From the NCBI GenBank assembly GCA_015486995.1, contig WFQO01000141.1:1-36644 (forward strand): a stretch of DNA of 36,644 nt, read 5' to 3'. Shown here in pieces: positions 16,717-25,127 of this stretch. The DNA comes from Nitratifractor sp. Lineage in GTDB: Bacteria; Campylobacterota; Campylobacteria; Campylobacterales; Sulfurovaceae. The first letter of the stretch is position 1; the number at the start of each line of letters is the position of its first letter. A program made the position numbers and the translations under genes. Under the pieces are notes generated by a model. It was not told where the DNA came from and did not search any database. It saw only the letters and a list, made by a program, of their open reading frames with translations.

Positions 16717-17570
16717 ACATCAAACTCGCCTCCTCCTACGGGTTCTGTTACGGGGTCAAGCGGGCGATCCGCATCGCCGAGGAGAATCCCGGCAGTGCCA
16801 CCTACGGCCCGTTGATCCACAACAAAGACGAAATCGCCCGCCTCAAAGATCGGTACGACATTGGCCTGATCGAGAGCTTCGAAGAGGCGGAGAAGACCGA
16901 TTCCATCGTCATTCGGACCCACGGCATTCCGAAAAACGAGCTCAAACAGCTCAAAGCCGAGGGCAAAAAGATCGTTAACGCCACCTGCCCCTATGTCACC
17001 ACTCCCCAGCAGATCGTCGAGCAGATGAGCCGGGAGGGCTATAGCATCGTGATTTTCGGCGATCGCAACCATCCCGAGATCAAAGGGGTAGTCAGTTACG
17101 CCGACGATCCCCGCGACGCTTTCGTCGTCCTCGATCCCGAAGATTTGGACGAACTTCCGCTCAAATCCAAGGTCGCCGTCGTCGCCCAGACGACCCGCAA
17201 ACCGGAGGACTTTCTCAAGATCGTCGGAGCGTTGACGCTGCGTTCGAAAGAGGTGCGTGTTTTCAACACCATTTGCAATGCCACCTTTGAAAATCAGGAC
17301 GCCGCCGCCGAATTGGCCAGAGAAGCCGACGTGATGATCGTCATCGGAGGCAAACACTCCTCCAACACCAAGCAGCTCCACTCCATTTGCAAAAACTATT
17401 GCGACGACAGCTACTTGATCGAAAACGAAAAAGAGCTCGACTCCGCCTGGTTCGAGGGCAAAGAACTCTGCGGGATCAGCGCCGGGGCCTCCACTCCCGA
17501 CTGGATCGTGCAAAACGTCATCGATCGGATCGAAGCCATCGTGCGAGACGATGTCTCTAGTGAAGAGTGA
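16713..17570 (+). CDS. ispH: 4-hydroxy-3-methylbut-2-enyl diphosphate reductase
   Basis: Last enzyme of the MEP isoprenoid pathway, an Fe-S protein forming IPP and DMAPP from HMBPP. 285 residues. The three cluster cysteines are seen in [18 protein letters not shown] and FNTICNATF. Other motifs are THGIPKNE (usually THG), FGDRNHPE, and the C-terminal [12 protein letters not shown]. The ATG lies in the aroA stop. The last codons (SSEE and stop) are made from a heptanucleotide repeat that continues past the gene, so the C-terminal tail may have been reshaped by the repeat. A GCGTTG hairpin with a U-run follows. Confidence 0.96.
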   Translation: MNIKLASSYGFCYGVKRAIRIAEENPGSATYGPLIHNKDEIARLKDRYDIGLIESFEEAEKTDSIVIRTHGIPKNELKQLKAEGKKIVNATCPYVTTPQQIVEQMSREGYSIVIFGDRNHPEIKGVVSYADDPRDAFVVLDPEDLDELPLKSKVAVVAQTTRKPEDFLKIVGALTLRSKEVRVFNTICNATFENQDAAAELAREADVMIVIGGKHSSNTKQLHSICKNYCDDSYLIENEKELDSAWFEGKELCGISAGASTPDWIVQNVIDRIEAIVRDDVSSEE

Positions 17571-17586
17571 GGAGTTAGAAGTTAGT
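17559..17586 (+). repeat. Degenerate heptanucleotide array overlapping the ispH stop
   Basis: AGTGAAG, AGTGAGG, AGTTAGA, AGTTAGT: four in-phase 7-mers starting 12 bp inside ispH. The array is followed by TTTTGG and a GCGTTG hairpin, the same order as after efp. Confidence 0.65.
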
Positions 17587-17597
17587 GGTTTTGGATC

Positions 17598-17620
17598 GCG
17601 TTGCCATACAACGCTTTTTT
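17598..17620 (+). terminator. Intrinsic terminator after ispH
   Basis: GCGTTG-CCATA-CAACGC followed by TTTTTT. The stem is 6 bp with a 5-nt loop. It would end the pheS-pheT-aroA-ispH transcript before rpsA. Confidence 0.65.
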
Positions 17621-17628
17621 CAATGGAG

Positions 17629-17646
17629 GCGGGAATTCATTCCCGC
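17629..17646. repeat. Perfect hairpin GCGGGAAT-TC-ATTCCCGC
   Basis: An 8-bp perfect inverted repeat with a 2-nt centre, in the 270-bp gap before rpsA. A second hairpin, GATCCG-CTATA-CGGATC, follows at about 17702-17718. Function unknown; possibly REP-like DNA. Confidence 0.5.
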
Positions 17647-17801
17647 AATGCACAGTTTTGGTTCTGCTTCTTGTAATCGCGCCCTAGACGCACACAATGC
17701 CGATCCGCTATACGGATCTCACTGCCGCCGTCCGAAGCAAAATTTCTTGACACATGACACGTCATACGTAACATATCCCCCCGACTTTAAACTATTCCCG
17801 G

Positions 17802-17807
17802 TATAAT
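17802..17807 (+). promoter_or_regulatory. Putative -10 element of rpsA
   Basis: TATAAT in CCCGGTATAATTAGCG, about 33 bp before the rpsA ATG. A second, weaker candidate upstream is TTGACA (17747-17752) with TAACAT 16 bp later. It contains the inverted repeat ATGAC-AC-GTCAT in its spacer, which could be an operator. Confidence 0.5.
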
Positions 17808-17840
17808 TAGCGCCAAAATGCGAAAAGTAAGGATTGGTAT

Positions 17841-19511
17841 ATGAAGTTCGAAGACATCGAAATTGAGGACGTTGATTTTGAAGCGATGCTGGAGGAGTCT
17901 TTCAAAAAAGAGGCTCGCGGCAGCGGGGATCTGACCGAAGGCACCATCGTCAAAATCAACGAAGAAGAGAACCAGGCGATCGTAGATATCGGCCGGAAAA
18001 ACGAAGCGTTCGTTAACCTGGATCAGCTCCGTGACGAAGAGGGGAATCTCCTCTTCAAGGAAGGCGACACTCTGCCCGTCGTCATTACCGGCAGCCGGGG
18101 CGAGCGCCCGATGGTCTCCTACGATCTGGCCAAAAAACGCCAGGCGATGAATGAATTCATCGAGGAGTATGATGAACAGCAGGAGTACATAGTCGAGGGA
18201 ACCGTCACCAAGAAAAACAAAGGCGGTTACGTCGTCGAAGCCGACGGGCTGGAATTTTTCATGCCCCGGACACTCTCCTATCTCAGCTCCAAGACCGACG
18301 CCATCGGCAAAAAAGTCAAAGGGGTCATCGTCAAGGTCGACAAGGACAAAGGCTCCGTCGTCATCTCCCGCAAAGAGCTCATCGAGCGCGACAAAGCCCG
18401 TGTTCAGGAGATCGTCGAAAAGCTCCTCGAGAGCAAAGAGCCCGTCGCCGGAATCGTCAAGAAGATCACCAGCTACGGTATGTTCGTCGACGTCGGCGGA
18501 ATGGACGGTCTGGTCCACTACTCCCAGATTTCTCACAAAGGGCCCGTCAACCCTTCCAAGTATTTTCAAGAAGGAGACGAAGTCAACGTCGTAGCACTCG
18601 ACTACGACAAGAAGAAGCGTCACCTCTCCCTTTCCATCAAAGAGGCCAATCCCGATCCCTGGAACAACATCGACGAAATCATCGAAGTGGGCGATACCGT
18701 CGAAGCGGTCGTCAGCAACATCGAGCCCTACGGCGTCTTCGTCGATCTGGGTGAAGATCTCGAAGCCTTCCTGCATGTCTCCGAAATCTCCTGGGACAAG
18801 AACGTCAAGCACCCCAAAGATTACCTCGAAGTGGGGGAAGAGATCAACGTCGAAGTGATCGAGATCGACAAAGAGAAGCGGCGCCTGCGCGTCAGCCTCA
18901 AAAACCTTCTGCCCAAGCCGATGGAGGAGTTTTCGCGCAAGCATCATGTCGGCGACGTCCTGACCGGTACCGTCTCTTCCTTGACCGATTTCGGTGCCTT
19001 CGTTCGCCTCGAAGGCGGAGTCGAGGGGCTGCTGCACAATCAAGAGACCTCCTGGGACAAGAGCAAGCGCGCCAAAGATCTCTTCAACGTCGGAGACGAA
19101 GTCGAAGTGAAGATCATCAAGATCGATACCGACGCCGGCAAAATCAGCCTCAGTCGCAAAGCGCTGGAGAAGTCGCCCGTCGAAACCTTCGCCGAGAACC
19201 ACAAGGTCGGTGACATCGTCACCGGAACCGTCAAAGACAAGAAAGATTTCGGTGTCTTCATCGCTCTGGACGACAACGTCGACGCCCTGATTCGCACCGA
19301 AGATTTGCATCCGCTGAAATTCGACGAGATCGAGCCCGGCCAGGAGATCAAAGGGGTCATCACCCACATCGATCCCCGCAACGACCGGATCCGTGTCTCC
19401 GTCCGCCGCCTCGAGCGTCAGGAGGAGCGCGAAGCGCTCAAACACCTCAACGAGGAGCAGGACAGCAGTATGACTCTGGGCGATCTGATCAAAGATCAGC
19501 TCCAGAAATAA
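17841..19511 (+). CDS. rpsA: 30S ribosomal protein S1
   Basis: 556-residue S1 with six OB-fold S1 repeats, close to the E. coli length. It recruits mRNA to the 30S subunit. The repeats start near residues 30, 117, 202, 287, 374 and 461; the later ones show the typical GxVxxxxxxGxFVxLxxxxEGLLHxSExSW pattern. The first two are more divergent, as expected for the ribosome-binding domains. Acidic N-terminal leader MKFEDIEIEDVDFEAM. AAGTAAGGA lies upstream of the ATG. serA follows with 19 bp between, possibly on the same transcript. Confidence 0.97.
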   Translation: MKFEDIEIEDVDFEAMLEESFKKEARGSGDLTEGTIVKINEEENQAIVDIGRKNEAFVNLDQLRDEEGNLLFKEGDTLPVVITGSRGERPMVSYDLAKKRQAMNEFIEEYDEQQEYIVEGTVTKKNKGGYVVEADGLEFFMPRTLSYLSSKTDAIGKKVKGVIVKVDKDKGSVVISRKELIERDKARVQEIVEKLLESKEPVAGIVKKITSYGMFVDVGGMDGLVHYSQISHKGPVNPSKYFQEGDEVNVVALDYDKKKRHLSLSIKEANPDPWNNIDEIIEVGDTVEAVVSNIEPYGVFVDLGEDLEAFLHVSEISWDKNVKHPKDYLEVGEEINVEVIEIDKEKRRLRVSLKNLLPKPMEEFSRKHHVGDVLTGTVSSLTDFGAFVRLEGGVEGLLHNQETSWDKSKRAKDLFNVGDEVEVKIIKIDTDAGKISLSRKALEKSPVETFAENHKVGDIVTGTVKDKKDFGVFIALDDNVDALIRTEDLHPLKFDEIEPGQEIKGVITHIDPRNDRIRVSVRRLERQEEREALKHLNEEQDSSMTLGDLIKDQLQK

Positions 19512-19530
19512 AGTGAAGGACAACGTTTCG

Positions 19531-21123
19531 ATGCCTCAATACACCATTGTAGTCTGTGATCATATCCATGAAAGCGGGCTGAAGATCCTCGCCTCCGATC
19601 CCGAGGTGGAGATGATCAACGCGGCGGACGAACCCAAAGACGTCCTGCTCGAAAAGTACATTCCTCTGGCCGACGTGGCCATCACCCGCAGCTCCACCGA
19701 CGTCGACGAGAAGTTCCTGGCCCAGGCCAAAAAACTCAAAGCGATCGTTCGTGCCGGAGTAGGGGTCGACAACGTCGATATCCCCGGCTGTTCCAAACTC
19801 GGCATCGTCGTCATGAACGTTCCCACCGCCAACACCATCGCGGCGGTCGAAATGACGATGGCGCATATGCTTGCCTGTGTCCGGCAGTTTCCCTACGCCC
19901 ACAACAATCTCAAGCTCGATCGCGTCTGGCGTCGGCAGGATTGGTACGGGACGGAGCTCAAGGACAAAAAGCTCGGGATTATCGGCTTCGGAAACATCGG
20001 TTCCCGGGTCGGGAAACGGGCCAAGGCCTTCGAGATGGACGTTGTCGCCTACGATCCCTACATCGATCCGCGTAAAGCGACCGATCTCGATATCGCCTAT
20101 ACGGAGAATTTCGACGAGATCCTCGCCTGCGACATCATCACGATCCATACCCCCAAAACCGAAGAGACCGTCGGAATGATCGGCGCAGAAGAGATCGCGA
20201 AGATGAAAGACGGAGTGATCCTCATCAACTGTGCCCGTGGAGGCCTCTACGATGAAGCGGCCCTCTATGAAGGACTCAAAAGCGGCAAGATCGCCATGGC
20301 GGGAATCGACGTCTTCGAAAAAGAGCCGGCGACGGACAATCCTCTGCTGGATCTGAACAACGTGACCGTCACGCCCCACCTGGGAGCCAATACCCGGGAA
20401 TCACAGCGCAACATTGCGGTGCAGGCTTCCGAAAACGCCATCGCCGCCGCCAAAGGGATCGCCTATCCCAACGCGCTGAACTTGCCGATCCGGGAGAACG
20501 AACTTCCCGACTTTGTCGCTCCTTTCTTGGAGTTGGTTCAGAAGATCGGAAACATGAGTGCCCAGGTGCTCAAGAGCGGCCCCAAATCGATTCGGGTCAC
20601 GGCCCAGGGGCCGATCGCCGAGTATGTCGACTCCCTCGCGACTTTCGCGACGGTCGGAGTCCTCAGCGAATCCCTGGCGGACAGTATCAATTACGTCAAT
20701 GCAGAGTATGTGGCCAAAGAGCGGGAAATCGAGATCGTCAAAGAGACGGTTCCCGAGGCCCCGGGCTTCAAAAACCTCGTTACGGTCCGTCTCGCCGCGC
20801 AGAACGGGAGTGTGATCCGTATCAGCGGTACCGCCTTCGAAGAGAATCTCCAGCGCATCGTGGATATCGACGGCTATACGTTGGATCTGGTTCCCAAGGG
20901 GCGGTTGATCCTCTTCAAAAACAACGATGAGCCCGGCGTCATCGGCGATGTCGGCCGCATTATCGCCGAAGCGGGAATCAACATCGCCGATTTCCGCCTC
21001 GGACGGGACAAGACGGGCCAGGCACTGGCTGTCGTCCGTGTCGACGGGACGGTAGGAAAAGATCTCATTGATCGTCTGGCGGCTCTGCCCGCTTGCATCA
21101 GCGTCAAATCCGTCTCACTTTAA
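19531..21123 (+). CDS. serA: D-3-phosphoglycerate dehydrogenase (long form with ACT domain)
   Basis: First step of serine synthesis, NAD-dependent oxidation of 3-phosphoglycerate. 530 residues from ATG 19531 (AAGGA upstream; GTG 19513 is a weaker alternative). NAD-binding motif GIIGFGNIGSRVG near residue 150, catalytic Arg in NCARGG, catalytic His in TPHLGANT. After the catalytic part come the intervening (ASB) domain and a C-terminal ACT domain (about 455-530, ILFKNNDEPGVIGDVGRIIAEAGINIADF), the site of serine feedback in related enzymes. It is the last gene of the rpsA-serA unit. Confidence 0.96.
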   Translation: MPQYTIVVCDHIHESGLKILASDPEVEMINAADEPKDVLLEKYIPLADVAITRSSTDVDEKFLAQAKKLKAIVRAGVGVDNVDIPGCSKLGIVVMNVPTANTIAAVEMTMAHMLACVRQFPYAHNNLKLDRVWRRQDWYGTELKDKKLGIIGFGNIGSRVGKRAKAFEMDVVAYDPYIDPRKATDLDIAYTENFDEILACDIITIHTPKTEETVGMIGAEEIAKMKDGVILINCARGGLYDEAALYEGLKSGKIAMAGIDVFEKEPATDNPLLDLNNVTVTPHLGANTRESQRNIAVQASENAIAAAKGIAYPNALNLPIRENELPDFVAPFLELVQKIGNMSAQVLKSGPKSIRVTAQGPIAEYVDSLATFATVGVLSESLADSINYVNAEYVAKEREIEIVKETVPEAPGFKNLVTVRLAAQNGSVIRISGTAFEENLQRIVDIDGYTLDLVPKGRLILFKNNDEPGVIGDVGRIIAEAGINIADFRLGRDKTGQALAVVRVDGTVGKDLIDRLAALPACISVKSVSL

Positions 21124-21129
21124 CAAGAA

Positions 21130-21149
21130 CGGAGAGATTTTATCCTCCG
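21130..21149 (+). terminator. Possible stem-loop after serA
   Basis: CGGAG-AGATTTTATC-CTCCG shortly after the serA stop. The stem is short and the following tract has only a few T's, so this is a weak terminator candidate. Confidence 0.3.
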
Positions 21150-21163
21150 CTCCTTACTTTAAA

Positions 21164-21262
21164 TCCATAAGTTCTATCAAAGAGATTCATAAGTTATCTT
21201 CGATATAATTCCCAAAATATTCATAAACTATTAACAGTTTATTAGTGAACTATTCATAACTT
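21164..21262 (+). promoter_or_regulatory. Phased TTCATAA-type repeats and a palindrome upstream of the efflux operon
   Basis: TCCATAAGTT (21164), TTCATAAGTT (21186), TTCATAAACT (21220) and TTCATAACTT (21253) start 22, 34 and 33 bp apart, near whole helical turns. ATAAACT-ATTAAC-AGTTTAT (21223-21242) is a perfect 7-bp inverted repeat of the type bound by dimeric repressors. The region is far more AT-rich than the rest of the window. Confidence 0.55.
21204..21209 (+). promoter_or_regulatory. Distal -10 candidate for the efflux operon
   Basis: TATAAT in TTCGATATAATTCCC, between the second and third repeat. If used, transcription would run through the palindrome and give a leader of about 100 nt. 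Confidence 0.4.
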
Positions 21263-21274
21263 CATATTTTTTGC

Positions 21275-21280
21275 TATACT
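21275..21280 (+). promoter_or_regulatory. Proximal -10 candidate for the efflux operon
   Basis: TATACT directly after a T-run (TTTTTTGC), about 34 bp before the tolC-like ATG. The palindrome and last repeats lie where the -35 region would be. Confidence 0.5.
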
Positions 21281-21313
21281 ATGTTAATTGTCGAGAATTT
21301 CGAGGAGTAGACT

Positions 21314-22693
21314 ATGGTACGAACGCTTGCACTGTTGATGATCGGATTGCTTCCGCTTTCCGCCGGATTGAAAAACCTGACGATGAGAGATGCGCTGGGC
21401 ATGCTGGATAAGAAAAACCTGGAGATCCGAGTTTCCCAATACGATGAAGTAATGAAAAAATACGACGAAATAGCCGTCGAAGGCAAAAATTGGGGATCGG
21501 CGTCGATCACGATCCAGGCGCTGCGCTCCAACGATGCCGGTAACGTTTTCGGGTTTAAACTTCAGAGCCGTGAAGCGGATTTCGGGGATTTCGGATTTTC
21601 GGATTTTCTTCCCTGCATGGGACCGACACCTCCCGCATACTGTCGGGATATTCTGGACCGCCAGCCCCATGATTTGAACTACCCGGGAGCTCGAAACCAC
21701 TTTTTGACAAAATTCCACTACGAAGTACCGATTTATACGGGTGGAAAACTCAGCGAATACAAAAAGATCACCCAAAAGCTCTACGAAATGAGCAAACTCG
21801 ATACGAGAAAGCTTCGAGACGAAAAGATTTTCCAGGTCAAAAAGGCCTTCTACAATATCACTTTGGTCGAACGTTACGTCACCAATCTTCGCAAAATCCG
21901 TCGTAATATGCTCAAGCTCAAAAAGACGATCCTGGAGATGAAAAAAGAGGGCTATACCAAGAAAACCGATGTGCTCGAAATCGAAGCGCGCTTGGCGAAG
22001 GTAGACAGTATGCTCAATCAGGCCAAACTCAATCGTACATTGGCCTATCAATTTCTCTCCTTCCTCCTCGACACCGATGTCGATTCGATCCGCAAAGTCG
22101 ATCTCTTGATCCACGCTCCCAAAGTGACGCAGGCGGACATCGAGCGGATGAGCCTCGATATCCGCAAAGCGAAGATGGGGCTCGAAGTGGCCCGGCATGC
22201 CATCGCCACGGAGAAAGCCAACTTCCTGCCGATGGTCGGTGCCTTTGCCGAATACGGCAGTGCGGATGACCACCTTTGGAATGACTTCGCAAAAAAAGAT
22301 TTCTATACCGTGGGGATGCAATTCAAACTCAATATCTTCAACGGCGGCAGCGACAAGGCCAAACTTGAAAAGGCTCGGGTACGGCAGATGAAAGTGGCGA
22401 CTCAGGTCGAACTGGCCAAAAAAGGGATCGCTTTGAAAGTTCGCAAGCTTGAAACGGCGATCGATTCGTTGGAGTTCGATCTGCGTAGCGAACAGAAGCA
22501 GTTGGCGTTGGCCCGGGAGATCTACCGCACTTACGAAGCGAAGTACAAAGAGGGGCTTGCCTCCATCACCGACGTTCTGATCAAACAATCGGCAGAGTTG
22601 CAGGTCTTGCTGGAGTATCTCCAGGTCGCCAACAGACACAGTGAAAAAGTCTTCGAACTCGAAAAAATTCTCGACATGGGAGGTCGTTCATGA
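21314..22693 (+). CDS. TolC-family outer-membrane efflux protein
   Basis: Outer-membrane channel of a tripartite efflux system, 459 residues. Signal peptide MVRTLALLMIGLLPLSAG, then two OEP repeats rich in long alpha-helices. A loop with two cysteines (FLPCMGPTPPAYCRDI, about residues 98-113) interrupts the first beta-barrel part and may form a disulfide. Ends with the usual helical region (SADLxxL-like QSAELQVLLEYLQV). GAGGAG lies 6 nt before the ATG. The stop overlaps the adaptor ATG (ATGA). Confidence 0.93.
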   Translation: MVRTLALLMIGLLPLSAGLKNLTMRDALGMLDKKNLEIRVSQYDEVMKKYDEIAVEGKNWGSASITIQALRSNDAGNVFGFKLQSREADFGDFGFSDFLPCMGPTPPAYCRDILDRQPHDLNYPGARNHFLTKFHYEVPIYTGGKLSEYKKITQKLYEMSKLDTRKLRDEKIFQVKKAFYNITLVERYVTNLRKIRRNMLKLKKTILEMKKEGYTKKTDVLEIEARLAKVDSMLNQAKLNRTLAYQFLSFLLDTDVDSIRKVDLLIHAPKVTQADIERMSLDIRKAKMGLEVARHAIATEKANFLPMVGAFAEYGSADDHLWNDFAKKDFYTVGMQFKLNIFNGGSDKAKLEKARVRQMKVATQVELAKKGIALKVRKLETAIDSLEFDLRSEQKQLALAREIYRTYEAKYKEGLASITDVLIKQSAELQVLLEYLQVANRHSEKVFELEKILDMGGRS

Positions 22694-23499
22694 AAAAAAT
22701 CCTGCTTGCGGCGCTGTTGGCGTCGGGAACCCTGATCGCCGGAGTCCTTCAGCTTAGCGGCACCGTCATCTCCGACAATCAAAAGATGATCACGAGCCGC
22801 TTTATGGGCTTCATCAAAAATATGCGCGTCAGCGAAGGGGATCAGGTCAAAAAGGGGCAGATCCTCTACGAGATCGACTCCAAAGAGATCGAAGCGGCGG
22901 TCAAACAGGTCGACCTGGCGATTTCCCAGGCCCGCCTGGCGTTGCAGATGAACGAAAACCAACTCAACAACGTCCTGCTCAATCTCGCACGGAACAAGCG
23001 TCTTTACGAGAAAGATATGATCTCCAAATACGAGCTGGAGCAGCTGGAGCTGGCGGCGAAAAATATGCGCGATATGGTGAAAATCGCCAAAAAACAGGTG
23101 GAGCAGGCCGAAGCGCAGAAAGAAGCGGTCCTCAACCAGTACAAATATTTGACGATCAAAGCGCCCAACGACGGCGTCGTCGTCGCCAAAAAGCTCAACG
23201 AGGGAGATATGCAGATCCCCGGAATGCCGGCTCTGGTCATTACCGACCTGAAACACCTCAAAGTGCTGGTGGAGATCAGCGAAAGCAATCTCAAATTCGT
23301 GCGTATCGGCAAAAAGGTCAAAATAGAGATTCCCTCCGTCAACTTCAAAACAGAAGGAACGATCAGCGCCATCATCCCGGCGTCGAATCCGATGACCCAC
23401 AAGTTCAAAGTCAAAATCAGCTTCGAGAAGAAAGACGCTTTCGTCTTCCCCGGAATGTACGCCAAAGTCTATATCCCCGAAGAGGTCGGTAAGCAATGA
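22690..23499 (+). CDS. RND efflux periplasmic adaptor (membrane fusion protein)
   Basis: 269-residue periplasmic adaptor linking the RND pump to the TolC-like channel. Signal peptide MKKILLAALLASGTLIAG without a lipobox Cys. Lipoyl half-motifs VSEGDQVKKGQILYEID and YLTIKAPNDGVVVAKKLNEGD flank a helical hairpin (about 75-145). A beta-barrel domain follows (about 190-265). It ends right after that barrel, so the membrane-proximal domain seen in longer adaptors is absent. It starts in the tolC-like stop and ends in the start of the first RND gene, both as ATGA. Confidence 0.94.
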   Translation: MKKILLAALLASGTLIAGVLQLSGTVISDNQKMITSRFMGFIKNMRVSEGDQVKKGQILYEIDSKEIEAAVKQVDLAISQARLALQMNENQLNNVLLNLARNKRLYEKDMISKYELEQLELAAKNMRDMVKIAKKQVEQAEAQKEAVLNQYKYLTIKAPNDGVVVAKKLNEGDMQIPGMPALVITDLKHLKVLVEISESNLKFVRIGKKVKIEIPSVNFKTEGTISAIIPASNPMTHKFKVKISFEKKDAFVFPGMYAKVYIPEEVGKQ

Positions 23500-25127
23500 T
23501 CTCCTACAAACCGAAAGATATCGCCGGGAAACTGGCGCTGGACTTTCTGAAAAATCCCCTCACTTCGGTGCTGGGGATTTCACTGCTACTGTTGGGCTTC
23601 ATCTCGTTGCAGGTCATGCCCCGCGAAGAGGATCCTCAGATCGCGATTTCAGGCGGGGCGGTCATCGCGCCGATGCCTGGAGCGACGCCCCGGGAGATCG
23701 AAAACGTCATCGTCAATCCGCTGGAGCGGAAACTGCGAGAGATCAAAGGGATCGACCACATCTACGGTATCGCGATGCACGACGTCGGGATCGTCAACGT
23801 CGTCTACAAAATCGGAGAGCGCCGGGAAGATGCCAACCTCAAGCTCTACGACAAAGTGATGCAGAATATGGATCATCTCCCCAAAGGGGTGATGCAGCCG
23901 TTGGTCAAACCTTTCGACATCGACATCGATATTCCCATTCTGACCTTCGCCTTTTATCCTCTGGAAGGGCAGAAAGCTGACTACGAGAAACTCTTTCCCA
24001 TCGCCCGGCGCTTGCAGCAGCGGATCAACGCCGTGCACAATGTCGCCAAAACGACGCTGGTCGGAGCGCACAAACCGCAGTTTAACGTTGAAGTGGATCT
24101 GGGCAAGTTGACGGCTTACAATCTTTCGATGGGGCAGATCATGAAAGCGATCCAATCCATCGCTGTCAACGTCCCCAACGTCAAAGGGCGCACCCAAGAC
24201 AAAAAACTGCTGATCTTCGGGGTCAAGAACGCCATCGATACCGTCGACGACGTCAAAAACATCATCGTGGCAGAGTATATGGGTTCGCCGATCTATCTGC
24301 GGGACGTCGCGCGGGTCCAGCGGGGGATCGACTTCCAGAATTTCAAGACGGCCTATGTCGGATTCAAAAAGGCCAAGACTCCCGAAGAGGCGGCCAAAGA
24401 GAAGCTCTCGCCGATCAAGCAGCAGATCACCCTCACGGTCTCCAAACTGGGGGGAACCAACGCTGTCTTCGTCGCCAACGATGTCCTGAAGGTGATGAAG
24501 GAGTACCGGGATCAGTTGCATAAATACGGCTTCGGCTACATCGTGACCCGAAACTACGGCAAGCGCGCCAACGACGCCGTCAACGAGCTGGTCGATCACC
24601 TGCTCATCACCATCGCAATCATCGCGGTGATGCTGGTCTTTGCCCTGGGCTTCAAAGAGGCGATCATCGTCACGCTGACCGTACCGGCGATCCTGGCGGT
24701 GACGCTCTTTATCGCCTGGATCTCCGGGCAGACGATCAACCGGATCACCCTCTTCGCCTTCCTGCTGGCTTTGGGTCTGCTCGTGGATGCGGCGATCATC
24801 GTCATCGAAAACATTCACCGTCACTTGCATGCCCACGATGTAGAAGAGCGGAGTATGGAGGAGATCCTCGTCGAAGCGACCGACGAAATCGGCGCACCGA
24901 CCAACGTCGCGACGCTGGCGATCATCATGACGATGATTCCGATGCTTTTCGTCGGAGGGATGATGGGCTCCTTTATGAAGCCGATCCCTCTCAACGTCCC
25001 CGTCGCGCTGGTGGCGTCCCTGGTCGTTGCCTACATCTTTACCCCCTATCTGAGCCTCAAGCTGCTCAAGAAACCTGAACACAAGCCTCATCACGGCAAG
25101 CGCGCCGGACAGGAAGGAGTGAAATGA
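23496..25127 (+). CDS. RND permease, N-terminal half (TM1-6) of a split pump
   Basis: 543 residues, about half of a normal RND permease. It has TM1 (about 20-40), a periplasmic porter domain (about 42-340), then TM2-TM6 (about 365-535). TM4 reads LGLLVDAAIIVIENIHRH; AcrB has two Asp here (VDDA), so the second is Ala. The protein ends soon after TM6 with a His/Lys-rich tail (KPEHKPHHGKRAGQEGVK), exactly at the boundary between the two halves of RND proteins. The next gene carries the second half and overlaps by ATGA. This looks like a real gene split, since both parts have proper starts and RBS. Confidence 0.92.
   Translation: MISYKPKDIAGKLALDFLKNPLTSVLGISLLLLGFISLQVMPREEDPQIAISGGAVIAPMPGATPREIENVIVNPLERKLREIKGIDHIYGIAMHDVGIVNVVYKIGERREDANLKLYDKVMQNMDHLPKGVMQPLVKPFDIDIDIPILTFAFYPLEGQKADYEKLFPIARRLQQRINAVHNVAKTTLVGAHKPQFNVEVDLGKLTAYNLSMGQIMKAIQSIAVNVPNVKGRTQDKKLLIFGVKNAIDTVDDVKNIIVAEYMGSPIYLRDVARVQRGIDFQNFKTAYVGFKKAKTPEEAAKEKLSPIKQQITLTVSKLGGTNAVFVANDVLKVMKEYRDQLHKYGFGYIVTRNYGKRANDAVNELVDHLLITIAIIAVMLVFALGFKEAIIVTLTVPAILAVTLFIAWISGQTINRITLFAFLLALGLLVDAAIIVIENIHRHLHAHDVEERSMEEILVEATDEIGAPTNVATLAIIMTMIPMLFVGGMMGSFMKPIPLNVPVALVASLVVAYIFTPYLSLKLLKKPEHKPHHGKRAGQEGVK

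Noticed and set aside
17660-17740. tRNA-like or small RNA gene in the ispH-rpsA gap
   Set aside because: Hairpins are present, but no T-loop GTTCRA, anticodon arm or CCA end could be placed.
17841-19511. Minus-strand 578-aa ORF opposite rpsA as a real gene
   Set aside because: Mirror of S1 repeat codons; its apparent internal repeats simply reflect the S1 domains.
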